DNA from: an uncultured Gammaproteobacteria bacterium
Lineage (GTDB): Bacteria > Pseudomonadota > Gammaproteobacteria > Pseudomonadales > Pseudohongiellaceae
DNA length: 64,000 bases
NCBI GenBank assembly: GCA_937898685.1
Contig: CALEJT010000059.1
Coordinates: 1-64,000 of the forward strand
Reading direction: 5' to 3'
The notes under the pieces are model-generated. The model was not told the origin of the DNA and did no database searches. It saw only the letters and a list, made by a program, of their open reading frames with translations. This document shows positions 26,554 through 35,198 of the stretch, piece by piece (positions within the stretch are counted from its first letter, which is position 1; each line of letters opens with the position of its first letter). A program made the translations under genes and the position numbers.

Positions 26554-28209
26554 TTGCCCACATCCACTTCCGCTTCGTCCCGTTTCACGCTGGTCCTGGC
26601 TCAACTCAATCCCTTGGTGGGAGACATCGAAGGCAACACCCGGCTGTTGCTCGATGCTGCTGCGCGCGCCGTGAATGAATTCGGTGCCGCCATCGTGGTG
26701 TTTCCCGAACTGATCCTGACCGCTTATCCACCCGAAGATCTCCTCTTGCGCCCCAGCCTCGATCTGCGCATCGCGCGCGCCTTGACGCGCATCCGTGACG
26801 CCAAACTGCCCACCACGCTCGTGGTCGGTTATCCGGGACGGGAAGAGGGCAAGCTCTACAACATGCTGGCCGTGATCAAGAACGGTGAAGTGCTCGGCAC
26901 CTATCGCAAGCAGTGCCTGCCCAACTATCAGGTCTTCGACGAGAAGCGCTATTTCCACCCAGGCCCGGCCAATGCCCTGGTGCTGGAGCTCGAAGGAGTG
27001 CCGATCGCCTTCACCATCTGCGAAGACATGTGGGAACGCGATCCGATGGCGCAGGCGCGCGCCGCCGGCGCCAGGCTGATGATCAACATCAACGGTTCGC
27101 CCTATCACATGGGCAAGGTGGCGCAGCGGCGCAAGGTGATGCAGCAGCGTGTGCAGGAAGGCGGCATGCCGCTGATCTACGTGAATCAGGTCGGGGGACA
27201 GGACGAGCTCGTGTTCGACGGCGCTTCGATGGTGTTGGATGAGCAGGGCGAAGTCGTCCTGCAGGTACCCCAGTTCCAGGAAGCACTGCTGCCAGTGGAA
27301 TTGCTGGTCCAGAATGACGGCGTCGCTTTCGGTCGGCTTCCTGAAGTGCCACCGCTGCTCACCGGCGATGCCGAGCTCTATGAAGCGCTGGTCCTCTGCC
27401 TGCGTGATTACATCGAAAAGAATCATTTCCCCGGCGTCGTGCTCGGTCTTTCCGGCGGCGTCGATTCCGCGCTCACCTTGGCCCTGGCGGTCGATGCGAT
27501 CGGCGCCGAGCGGGTCGAAGCGGTGATGATGCCCTACACCTATACCGCGCAGATGAGTCTCGAAGATGCCGAAGCCGAAGCGCGGGCGCTGGGCGTGAAA
27601 TACAAGGTGCTGCCGATCGCACCGATGGTCGAAAGCTTCATGCAGACGCTGTCCGAAGAGTTCACGGGTTTGCCTGTCGACATCACCGAACAGAACATCC
27701 AGGCGCGCTGCCGCGGCGTACTGCTGATGGCCATTTCCAACAAGAAGGGGCTCCTGGTGCTGACCACCGGCAACAAGAGTGAAATGGCCGTGGGTTATTC
27801 CACGCTTTATGGCGACATGGCTGGCGGCTTCGACGTGCTCAAGGATGTGCCGAAGATGAAGGTCTATGCACTGTCGCACTATCGCAATTCACGCGGACGG
27901 GTGATTCCCGAACGCGTGCTGACACGTCCGCCGTCGGCAGAGCTGGCGCCGGGTCAGGTGGACGAAGACAACCTGCCTCCCTATCCCGAACTCGATCGCA
28001 TCCTCGAGCTCTATGTGGAACGCGACTACAGTGCCGAAGCCATCATCCGTGAAGGCTTTGCGCGTGAAACGGTGGAGCGAGTGCTGCGTCTCGTCGATCG
28101 CAACGAATACAAGCGTCGCCAGGCGCCGGTGGGGCCACGTGTGAGCGAGCGCGGTTTTGGTCGTGACCGCCGCTATCCGATCACGTCGGGCTGGAAGATC
28201 GGCGACTAG
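26554..28209 (+). CDS. nadE: Glutamine-dependent NAD+ synthetase
   Basis: This is an approximately 551-residue two-domain enzyme. The N-terminal nitrilase-like glutaminase (to about 260) has the Glu in VVFPELILTAYPPEDLL, a Lys region YRKQCLPNYQVFDEKRYF and the nucleophile Cys in FTICEDMW. The C-terminal synthetase has the PP-loop GLSGGVDSALTLAL and TGNKSEMAVGYSTLYGDMAGG. It converts deamido-NAD to NAD with ammonia from glutamine. The start is uncertain: no ATG is available near the domain edge, and a TTG with AGAGG 7 nt upstream was chosen over an earlier TTG. It is convergent with the MFS gene by 4 nt. Confidence 0.94.
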   Translation: MPTSTSASSRFTLVLAQLNPLVGDIEGNTRLLLDAAARAVNEFGAAIVVFPELILTAYPPEDLLLRPSLDLRIARALTRIRDAKLPTTLVVGYPGREEGKLYNMLAVIKNGEVLGTYRKQCLPNYQVFDEKRYFHPGPANALVLELEGVPIAFTICEDMWERDPMAQARAAGARLMININGSPYHMGKVAQRRKVMQQRVQEGGMPLIYVNQVGGQDELVFDGASMVLDEQGEVVLQVPQFQEALLPVELLVQNDGVAFGRLPEVPPLLTGDAELYEALVLCLRDYIEKNHFPGVVLGLSGGVDSALTLALAVDAIGAERVEAVMMPYTYTAQMSLEDAEAEARALGVKYKVLPIAPMVESFMQTLSEEFTGLPVDITEQNIQARCRGVLLMAISNKKGLLVLTTGNKSEMAVGYSTLYGDMAGGFDVLKDVPKMKVYALSHYRNSRGRVIPERVLTRPPSAELAPGQVDEDNLPPYPELDRILELYVERDYSAEAIIREGFARETVERVLRLVDRNEYKRRQAPVGPRVSERGFGRDRRYPITSGWKIGD

Positions 28210-29393
28210 GGCTGATCCAGCACGCCGCGCAGGATCTGCAGTGCGCCCGACAATCCCAGAATCACCACCAGCATAAGTCCGACGTGCAGCGGCGTCCCGT
28301 CGTAGGCCCAATGCAAAATCGGGCCGGATAGGGAACCGAAGCCGAAGCGCAGTGTGCCCGTCACCGCCGAAGCCGAGCTGGCCTGGTGCGGAAAGCGTAC
28401 GATCACCAGCGCGTCGCCATTGACCGCGCAGAAGCCGAGTCCTCCCACCATGCCGACGAAGGCCATCACCGTCGGCCACAGTCCCCAGTCGAGTAATGTC
28501 ACCACGACCATCGCCGCTGCGCAGGTCACGGCCAGGAGCTGACCGAAGTGCAGCATGCGACGCGAGCCCACCCGCGTCACCACACGGGCATTGATGAAGT
28601 TGGCGAGAATCAAGGCACTCGCCGAGGCAGCGAAGAGCAGACCGAACATGGTCTCACTCACGCCGTAGTACGTGATGTACACGAATGAGATCGCGGTGAG
28701 ATAGGTGAAGAACGCGAGCGAGGCCAGCATGAAGCTCAACAGATCGATGTGGATGCCGCGCGTGGTGAAGATCAGCTTGTAGTTGCCGAGGAAGCTGCGC
28801 CGTTCACCTCCGCTCGGGCGCGTCTCGGGCAATTTCCACCATGCAATCAGCAGCAACAGTGCCGCATACACGCTGAGACCGCCGAAGATTCCTTCCCACG
28901 GCCCCAGTGAGAGCGCCAGAGAACCCAGGAGCGGAGCGATCAATGGCGCCACCAACATGATCATCATCATCGACGACATGCCCTTCGCCGCATCCTTGCC
29001 GTAGCAGTCGCGAATCATCGCGGGCACCGTCACCGTGGCGGCGCTGCCGAGCAAACCTTGCAGGAGGCGAATGCCGAGGAAGAAGGTGGAGTCCGTGCTG
29101 AAGGTGAGCAGAAGGCTCATCAAGGCAAAGCCCAAGAGACCGAAGCGTGCCAAGGGGCGACGGCCGTAGCGGTCCGACAGGGGACCGAACAACAACATGC
29201 CGCTGCCGAAGCCGATCAGAAAGACACTGAGCGAGTTCTGTACGACGCTGATCTCCGTACCGAGATCACTGGCGATCTGCGGCAGTGCCGGCAGGTACAT
29301 GTCGATGGCGAGTGGTGGCAAGGCAGCGATGCCGGCCATCAGCGGCAACGGCAGAGAGTCGCGCAGGGCGGCAGAGGGCGCAGAAGTGTCCAT
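28206..29393 (-). CDS. Bcr/CflA-family MFS multidrug exporter
   Basis: This 395-residue protein has 12 predicted helices and begins after a short tail with LPLMAGIAALPPLAIDMYLPALPQIASDLG, the hallmark of Bcr/CflA drug:proton antiporters. The loop-2 motif appears as GPLSDRYGRRPLA and the second-half signature as MNNxA-like PAMIRDCYG. Such exporters move bicyclomycin, chloramphenicol, sulfonamides or cysteine. The substrate cannot be inferred. It is downstream of, and on the same strand as, the outer-membrane barrel gene. Confidence 0.9.
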   Translation of the reverse strand: MDTSAPSAALRDSLPLPLMAGIAALPPLAIDMYLPALPQIASDLGTEISVVQNSLSVFLIGFGSGMLLFGPLSDRYGRRPLARFGLLGFALMSLLLTFSTDSTFFLGIRLLQGLLGSAATVTVPAMIRDCYGKDAAKGMSSMMMIMLVAPLIAPLLGSLALSLGPWEGIFGGLSVYAALLLLIAWWKLPETRPSGGERRSFLGNYKLIFTTRGIHIDLLSFMLASLAFFTYLTAISFVYITYYGVSETMFGLLFAASASALILANFINARVVTRVGSRRMLHFGQLLAVTCAAAMVVVTLLDWGLWPTVMAFVGMVGGLGFCAVNGDALVIVRFPHQASSASAVTGTLRFGFGSLSGPILHWAYDGTPLHVGLMLVVILGLSGALQILRGVLDQP

Positions 29394-29437
29394 AACGACA
29401 AACGATCAGATGGAAAAGAAGAGGAGGAATGCGGCGC

Positions 29438-30442
29438 TCAGTAGCGCCCGATCGCCATCTCCAGGCGCACGATGGCGAAGAAACCCTTCTCATAGGGTTG
29501 CCAGGGTGAATCGGGCTCAGGCACTTCCTTGATCCAGCTGTAGCCGGGCGAGAATTCCCAGAACAGCCAGGGGCGATAAATGTTCTCACGCAAGCGGAAG
29601 CCAACCTGGTAGCTGTCCACGTTGGGGTGGGCCGAGTTGCCGGCCATGCGCACGAAATAGCTGATGGCGCCGCTGTTCTCGCCGAGCACGTTGTACTGCA
29701 GCGCCGTGGCCCATTCATTGCCGTGCAGATCTTCCTGGGCGCGGAATTCGGTGGACCAGCGCACGAGCGTGTTTTCGGTGAGCGTACGGTCGAGCTGGAA
29801 CTGCGTGAACGAGCCGTAGCCGGTGCCGTCGATGAAGTACACGGTTTCGGACAGGCGGGTCAGCCAATCTTCGGAGACGGGACGTTCGTAGCGCCAACGC
29901 ACCGAGCTGCGCAGCTTGAGGTTGGAGCGCAGTCCTACGCGGAAGTCGAAGCGCGAATAGTCGGTGTCGGCCAGGTTCACTTCGAGGTTGGCGCGCGTGC
30001 TGTTCTGTTCGGTGAGGAAGTCGTTCTGGTTGTAGTAGGTGGCGCCTTCGCCGCGGTCCTCGGAAAAGACCAGACGCAGACGCTCGTTCAGGCGCGGCAG
30101 ATGCAAAGTGCCGCGCAGGCGCACGCGGAAGTCGGCCCCGTCGTTGTGTTCCCAGGATGCCTGTGTGGTCAGACGCAGCGAAGAATAGGCCGCCTCGAGG
30201 TCGCTGCGCTCCACACCGAAGTAGCGGTCGAGTCTGCGCGCCAGGGCATCGGCGCGGCTGGTGCTGAAGGCCTGCGTGCGATCGAGCCAGCCCAGACCGA
30301 AGAAGCCATCGTTTTCCTGCTGCTCCAGCTCGGCAGGCGATGCGGCTCGCCCTTGCGCCTCTTGCGCGAGGAGCGGTGGGGAGCTCAACAGCAGGGCTAG
30401 TGTGGAAACGAGCGAGACGGAAACGAGGCGAATACGCGGCAT
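29438..30442 (-). CDS. Predicted outer-membrane beta-barrel protein
   Basis: This 334-residue protein has a signal peptide (to about LLAQ, residue 26) and a long series of amphipathic strands rich in Arg, Tyr, Trp and alternating hydrophobics (RLRLVFSEDR, FDFRVGLRSNLKLRSSVRWRYER, NTLVRWSTEFRA). It ends in an aromatic residue after a final strand (AIVRLEMAIGRY), the BAM signature. I do not recognise a named family. It lies 44 nt upstream of the MFS gene on the same strand. A role as a porin or an assembly factor is not supported beyond the fold. Confidence 0.75.
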   Translation of the reverse strand: MPRIRLVSVSLVSTLALLLSSPPLLAQEAQGRAASPAELEQQENDGFFGLGWLDRTQAFSTSRADALARRLDRYFGVERSDLEAAYSSLRLTTQASWEHNDGADFRVRLRGTLHLPRLNERLRLVFSEDRGEGATYYNQNDFLTEQNSTRANLEVNLADTDYSRFDFRVGLRSNLKLRSSVRWRYERPVSEDWLTRLSETVYFIDGTGYGSFTQFQLDRTLTENTLVRWSTEFRAQEDLHGNEWATALQYNVLGENSGAISYFVRMAGNSAHPNVDSYQVGFRLRENIYRPWLFWEFSPGYSWIKEVPEPDSPWQPYEKGFFAIVRLEMAIGRY

Positions 30443-30540
30443 GATGGGCGTCGTTCAGCAAACATGGCTGGCAGTGTGCAGGATTCGCTGCGTCGTGGCC
30501 AGCTTTCGGGAGTCCATTTCGTTAAGCAGTGCAAATTTCG

Positions 30541-31455
30541 TCAAGCGGCTTCAACGATTGCCGCACGTAGATCGAGCCAGCGCTGACAGAAGCTGCGGCT
30601 GAACGACAACTGCTCAGCCAGTGCGTGCAGCAGCTCCGCATTCACGCCGCGCCAACTGAGGTCGGGTACTTCCATGAAGTCCGCGATGTCCGTCACCACC
30701 GTGGTCAGGCGTTGGTTGAGCGGCAACAGATGCAGATGTTCCTTCACGAGCGTCTGGATGCGCGCTGCACCGCGGAACTTCATGCTGGCGATGGCGGAGA
30801 CGTTGGCGAGGATGCCTTCGAGGTTCTCGAACTTGTGCAGCAGACGCGCCGCCGTGGCCCAGCCCACGCCGGGAATGCCGGGGATGTTGTCCACCTTGTC
30901 GCCCGAGAGCGCGAGCATGTCCGCGATCTGATGTGGCCAGACGCCGAAGTGTTTGCGCACACCGTGGCGGTCCAGCACCATGCCACGCGCGAAATCCCAC
31001 CATTGGTCGTGGTCCCCGCGCACGAGCTGCGCGAGATCCTTGTCGGCGCTGACGACGGTCACCGCGAAACCCTGCTCGCGATATTTGTGCGCCAATGAGC
31101 CGATGATGTCGTCCGCTTCGAAGCGATCGCTGCCGAATTCGGCGATGCCCACGGCGCGGCAGAAATCACGACACCGGCTGAACTGATAGCGCAGCTCGTC
31201 CGGTGCGGGTTCGCGATTGGCCTTGTAGGACGGATAGAGACTCTTGCGGTAGGAATCGGTCTGGCTGGTGTCGAAGGCACAGGCGACGTGGGCAGCCTTG
31301 GTCTGGCGCAGCAGTTGGAACAGGAAATCACCGAAGCCGAACACCGCGTTGGCCGGACGGCCGTCGCGGTCGAGGATGCCGGCGTCGTATACGTGCCAGG
31401 CACGAAAGATGTAGATGCTGGAATCGACCAGATAGACGCGTGGGAGTTGTTGCAT
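30541..31455 (-). CDS. Stand-alone 5'-3' exonuclease (Pol I exonuclease-domain / Xni-like)
   Basis: This 304-residue protein contains only the FEN/5'-3' exonuclease domain found at the N terminus of DNA polymerase I. Metal-binding acidic motifs are visible: YLVDSSIYIFRAW, FDTSQTDSYRKSLYPSYKANR, RFEADDIIGSLA, TVVSADKDLAQLV and the helix-hairpin-helix ALSGDKVDNIPGIPGVGWATAARLL. Such proteins act on flap or 5'-ended DNA. It is longer than E. coli Xni (about 250 residues). No polymerase domain follows. It shares a strand with the amidase gene 26 nt upstream. Confidence 0.9.
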   Translation of the reverse strand: MQQLPRVYLVDSSIYIFRAWHVYDAGILDRDGRPANAVFGFGDFLFQLLRQTKAAHVACAFDTSQTDSYRKSLYPSYKANREPAPDELRYQFSRCRDFCRAVGIAEFGSDRFEADDIIGSLAHKYREQGFAVTVVSADKDLAQLVRGDHDQWWDFARGMVLDRHGVRKHFGVWPHQIADMLALSGDKVDNIPGIPGVGWATAARLLHKFENLEGILANVSAIASMKFRGAARIQTLVKEHLHLLPLNQRLTTVVTDIADFMEVPDLSWRGVNAELLHALAEQLSFSRSFCQRWLDLRAAIVEAA

Positions 31456-31481
31456 CGCGGCATTGTACCCGCGAGTGCGGC

Positions 31482-32276
31482 TCAGTCGAACAACTGGAAG
31501 CGGTCGGCATCCATCCAGGCGGGAAAACGTTCGCGCCAGTCGTTCAGACTGCTGCGCTCCAAGGTGGCGGTGACCAGGGTCGCCGCATCACCGGCATGCA
31601 CCAGCGTTTCGCCCTGTGGCCCGTAGACGGCGCTCTGGCCCGCGTAGTCGAGGCCATTGCCGTCACGCCCCACGCGATTGACGCCGGCGACGAAGGCCAG
31701 ATTCTCGATCGCACGTGCCTTGAGCAATGCGCTCCAGTGTTCGCTGCGCGGCGCCGGCCAGTTGGCCACACATAGCATCAGATCGTAGGCCTCATCGCTC
31801 GTATTGCGGCACCAGACCGGGAAGCGCAGGTCGTAGCAGACGATCGGGAACAGACGCCACCCGCGCCAGGTGAGCAGGAGTTTGTCGTTGCCCGCAGCGT
31901 AGCGCTCGTGTTCGCCCAGCATGCGGAAGAGGTGACGTTTGTCGTAGTGCCAGCAGGCACCCTCCGGTGTGACGAAGAGCAGTCGATTTAGCTGACGACC
32001 TTCCTCACGTACCGCGACGCTGCCGCACAGGGCCGCGTCGAGTTCACGCGCCATGCGCCGCATCCAAGTCAGCGTGGGACCCGGATAGGCCTCCGCCACG
32101 GCGCCGCTGCCGACCACGAAGGCGCTGGTGAACATTTCCGGCAACAGCACCAGGTCGGTGGTGCCGCCGAGAGGGGCCAGCATGGCTTCGAGCAGATTGC
32201 GATTTTTCGCTGCGTCCTGCCAGGCGAGGTCGCTCTGTACGAGCGTGAGGCGCAAGCTTTCGAGAGCAGTCGTCAC
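31482..32276 (-). CDS. Nitrilase-superfamily omega-amidase (YafV/NIT2-like)
   Basis: This 264-residue carbon-nitrogen hydrolase has the Glu-Lys-Cys triad in LLPEMFTSAFV, HYDKRHLFRM and IVCYDLRFPVWCRN. The following NWPAPRSEHWSALLKARAIEN and VGRDGNGLDYAGQS are typical of YafV-type omega-amidases, which hydrolyse alpha-ketoglutaramate in glutamine-linked repair. It is cytoplasmic and has no signal peptide. Its start lies 150 nt from the divergent VOC gene. The exact substrate is inferred from family resemblance. Confidence 0.88.
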   Translation of the reverse strand: MTTALESLRLTLVQSDLAWQDAAKNRNLLEAMLAPLGGTTDLVLLPEMFTSAFVVGSGAVAEAYPGPTLTWMRRMARELDAALCGSVAVREEGRQLNRLLFVTPEGACWHYDKRHLFRMLGEHERYAAGNDKLLLTWRGWRLFPIVCYDLRFPVWCRNTSDEAYDLMLCVANWPAPRSEHWSALLKARAIENLAFVAGVNRVGRDGNGLDYAGQSAVYGPQGETLVHAGDAATLVTATLERSSLNDWRERFPAWMDADRFQLFD

Positions 32277-32426
32277 GTAGAGATCCTTTGATGGAACCGC
32301 GCAGCACGCGGCCGGTCACAAGAAGGAGCGAATCTTATGCTGATTCCCGTGTCAGATGAACGTACAGACTTTGCCCGGCAAAGTGACGCGCATCTGATGC
32401 GCGGGCCAACCACAGGGAGGAAGGGC

Positions 32427-32807
32427 ATGCACAAGAGCCGACTTGCAGGCTTCATCATCGATTGCCAGACCGACGACGTGGAACAGGCGGCGGCGTTCTG
32501 GGGCGCGGCACTGGGACTGAAGACTCACTACGATCCTGCGACTGAGGGGGAGAACTATGTGCGACTCATCGATCCAAATGAGCGACTACACATCGAAGTG
32601 CAGAAGGTGAGTCACCCGAGCCGCGTGCATCTCGACATCGAAACCGACGACGTCGAAGCGGAAGTGAAACGGCTCGAAGCGCTGGGTGCGAAACTCGTCG
32701 AACGCGTGCGCTCCTGGTGTGTGATGGAAGCCCCAACCGGTCAACGTTTCTGTGTCGTCAGGCCGCAGAGCCACGATTTTGCCGAACGGGCGCATCGTTG
32801 GTCTTGA
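32427..32807 (+). CDS. VOC-family (glyoxalase/dioxygenase-fold) protein
   Basis: This is a single-domain 126-residue protein with two beta-alpha-beta-beta-beta modules: LAGFIIDCQTDDVEQAAAFWGAALGL and HLDIETDDVEAEVKRLEALGAKLVE. Potential metal ligands include His and Glu in LHIEVQ and the C-terminal RFCVVRP. GGAGG upstream identifies the ATG; an upstream in-frame extension is not needed. The biochemical activity of such small glyoxalase-like_6 proteins is usually undetermined. Confidence 0.82.
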   Translation: MHKSRLAGFIIDCQTDDVEQAAAFWGAALGLKTHYDPATEGENYVRLIDPNERLHIEVQKVSHPSRVHLDIETDDVEAEVKRLEALGAKLVERVRSWCVMEAPTGQRFCVVRPQSHDFAERAHRWS

Positions 32808-33195
32808 TGATCGGCTAGCGGCCTCCATACGTATCGATAGCGGCAACACTGCGTGCGCTCAGTGACGTGCACGTAGCGGATGAACGTCTGTTTCCGGTGT
32901 CTCGCGTTGCTGCGCTCTGCATTTTTCCGCTCCAGTACTCTTCGTGATGAAGCGCACGTGCAGCGTGCTCTGCTGTCCCTTCCTGTTTAGAGCCTCTCTC
33001 GAACCAAGCTCGAACACTGCTGCACCGGCATCGTGCAGGCATTCGAGCTTGCCGCTCCGCTGAAATCTTTATCGCTATTTCCCCGCATTTTTCCGCGCTT
33101 TTCGGCGTATGGCCCGACTCAAGCAGCCAGGCCCGCCCGGCGATAAAGCTCATGACGCCACCTTGGCGCCGAGCATCGAAATGCGGAGGTATGAG
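32808..33195. other. Gap between the VOC and HExxH-protein genes
   Basis: In 388 nt I found no coding sequence with a believable start. The composition is slightly less GC-rich than its surroundings near 32870-33110. No hairpin with a T run is evident. Confidence 0.45.
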
Positions 33196-34005
33196 ATGCG
33201 AAAGCGGGTACTACTGAGAGGGGCTCTGTCACTTGCAGCGTTGCTGGTAGCGACTCCGTCCGAAGCACAGAACGTCTACTTCAATCCAACCAATGCGGTG
33301 GGCAATGGTCATGCAGCGGCAATTTCCTTTGCAGCATGGAGTTGGTCGGAGCGCACCGGCGTCAGAGCCAAATATGTAGGGCTCACCGATCAACAGTGCA
33401 TCGATGGTGCCATCACCGTCAGAACGTCCACCCCCCAAACCTGGCCTCACGATCTCTTTCCTCCCACTGTCAAAGCCTACGCCGCCTTCTGCAGTGAAAC
33501 TGGCTACGTCGTCGAACTTCGCTATGACATCGGTGCGGATCAACGGGTACTGACCCATGAATTGGGACATACCCTGATCAATCTTCCGAAGCTCCCGTTC
33601 TACGGTGCGCACCTGGCGGATCGCTATTCAATAATGAACGCGAACCCCAAGGAGGTGACGGCCGTGACCCACCTCGAAGCCAAGGCCGCCTTGCGATATT
33701 CGCGCTGGCCGCTGCGCAAACCGGCGTCCTTCTGTCATGTCGAGCTGTTGCCGAACAACGATCTCTACATTCCCGACATCGGTGGCAATCGCATTCAACT
33801 GAGCTATCAGGGTGTGATCGACGGTTACCACACCTGGCACAAGCGCAGCGCTACCGCAGCCACGGTTTTCTGTGCCAACAATGTATTGAGCGCTTCCGGC
33901 AACGCCATATTGCGCGACATACGTGGCCAGTTCATCCGTCATGCATATGCTGAATTCGAGTTCATGGGCAACGATACCTGGCGTCTGATATCACTGGGTT
34001 CATAG
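33196..34005 (+). CDS. Exported HExxH zinc-metalloprotease-like protein of unknown family
   Basis: This 269-residue protein has a clear signal peptide (MRKRVLLRGALSLAALLVATPSEAQ). A zinc-binding HExxH helix is present as HELGH (His121, Glu122, His125), followed 14 residues later by His139 in FYGAHLAD and by a SIMN turn (Met147). The helix-to-Met-turn order resembles metzincins, but the third His is displaced from the canonical HExxHxxGxxH position. Cys residues at several places (CIDGA, FCSETG, FCHVEL, FCANNV) suggest disulfides after export. GGAGG lies 7 nt before the ATG. The gene stands alone between two non-coding gaps. Confidence 0.72.
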   Translation: MRKRVLLRGALSLAALLVATPSEAQNVYFNPTNAVGNGHAAAISFAAWSWSERTGVRAKYVGLTDQQCIDGAITVRTSTPQTWPHDLFPPTVKAYAAFCSETGYVVELRYDIGADQRVLTHELGHTLINLPKLPFYGAHLADRYSIMNANPKEVTAVTHLEAKAALRYSRWPLRKPASFCHVELLPNNDLYIPDIGGNRIQLSYQGVIDGYHTWHKRSATAATVFCANNVLSASGNAILRDIRGQFIRHAYAEFEFMGNDTWRLISLGS

Positions 34006-34173
34006 CGGCGTGCTTTCGATCTTGCCCGTGAGTGATGGGCCTCTGGCGCACATGGGATGCTTCCAAGGAGACTCGAGTTGCGGTTCGTTATGGGTTGATC
34101 GTTCAGATATGAGTTGGTCCGTGCGCGTCTAGCTGGACCGTGTACGGAAGAAGCTCGGGAAGCTATGGAGCGA

Positions 34174-34198
34174 ACCCCTCTCCTGCGCGAAGAGGGGC
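34174..34198 (-). terminator. Possible terminator after fghA
   Basis: On the minus strand CCCCTCT and AGAGGGG form a 7-bp stem with a larger loop, followed by only a short T pair. It lies 15 nt past the fghA stop. Confidence 0.3.
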
Positions 34199-34212
34199 TC
34201 GTGAAGGAAGGC

Positions 34213-35064
34213 TTAGGCCCAAAGCGCTTCGGCGTGATGCGCGATGTGGTCGGCGATGAAGGTGGCGATGAAGAAATAGCTGTGGTCGTAGCCGCTGTGC
34301 AGACGCAGCGTGAGCGGATGCTTGTTCTCCTGACACACTTTCTGCAGCAGTTCGGGTTTGAGCTGTTCCACCAGGAAGTTGTCGTCCTGACCCTGGTCCA
34401 CCAGGATGTGCAGCTTTTCTTTGGCTTGCGGAATCAGAGCGCAGGTGTCGTATTGCTCCCATGCTTTCTGATCCGGGCCGAGATAGCCGCCGAGCGCCTT
34501 CTGACCCCAGGGGCAGTTGATCGGCGAGCAGATCGGCGCGAAGGCGGAGACGGCTTTATAGACGCCAGGATTCTTCAGCGCGATGGTGAGCGCGCCATGG
34601 CCGCCCATGGAGTGGCCCATGATCGAGCAGTTGGCGGTGTCGAGCGGCAGATCGCTCTGCGCCAGTACCTGTGGCAGTTCCTTCGTGACGTAGTCATACA
34701 TGTGATAGTGCTCGGACCACGGTGCCTGCGTGGCGTTCACGTAGAAACCTGCGCCGAGGCCGAAGTCGTAGGCCTTGTTCTCGTCGTCGGGCACACCTTC
34801 GCCGCGGGGGCTGGTGTCGGGGCACACGATGGCCACACCGGCGTCGGCGGCATACTGCTGTGCACCGGCCTTCTGCACGAAGTTGTCATCGGTACAGGTC
34901 AGGCCCGACAGCCAGTAGATCAGCGGTACCTTGGTGCCTTCCTTCGCGTTGGGCGGCAGGTACACGGAAAAGATCATGTCGCACTTGAGCACCTGGGAAT
35001 GGTGTTTGAACTTGAGCTGCTTACCGCCAAACATCTTGTTGGCGCTGAGTTGTTCCAGACTCAT
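34213..35064 (-). CDS. fghA: S-formylglutathione hydrolase
   Basis: This 283-residue esterase-D-type alpha/beta hydrolase converts S-formylglutathione to formate and glutathione. The nucleophile elbow is GHSMGGHGA (Ser152), with the catalytic His in SGYDHSYFF near the end and Asp in DQGQDDNFL. LSGLTCTDDNF and CPDTSPRG are family signatures. GGAG shortly upstream sets the ATG. The gene follows frmA on the same strand after a hairpin-containing gap. Together they remove formaldehyde. Confidence 0.95.
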   Translation of the reverse strand: MSLEQLSANKMFGGKQLKFKHHSQVLKCDMIFSVYLPPNAKEGTKVPLIYWLSGLTCTDDNFVQKAGAQQYAADAGVAIVCPDTSPRGEGVPDDENKAYDFGLGAGFYVNATQAPWSEHYHMYDYVTKELPQVLAQSDLPLDTANCSIMGHSMGGHGALTIALKNPGVYKAVSAFAPICSPINCPWGQKALGGYLGPDQKAWEQYDTCALIPQAKEKLHILVDQGQDDNFLVEQLKPELLQKVCQENKHPLTLRLHSGYDHSYFFIATFIADHIAHHAEALWA

Positions 35065-35124
35065 CTTGAACTCCTTCGCTGTCGCGGCCGAAGCCGCGCT
35101 CACTGTGTTTACGGCTGAAATGAA

Positions 35125-35153
35125 AAGGGGCCAGAGCCTGGCTCTGACCCCTT
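35125..35153 (-). terminator. Long hairpin between frmA and fghA
   Basis: A nearly perfect stem of 13 paired bases (AAGGGG and CAGAGCC against their complements, one mismatch) with a 3-nt loop is followed on the minus strand by TTTTCATTTC. It can act as a terminator or attenuator after frmA. The GGGGTCAGAGCC-type sequence is also common as a dispersed intergenic repeat. Confidence 0.6.
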
Positions 35154-35198
35154 GGGTGTCGCGTCAGCGGATCAGCATATCCGACCCACGCGCGTGGC

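Noticed and set aside
30541..32807. The exonuclease, amidase and VOC genes as a defence or toxin system
   Set aside because: The products are ordinary housekeeping-type enzymes, with no nuclease-immunity or sensor pairing.
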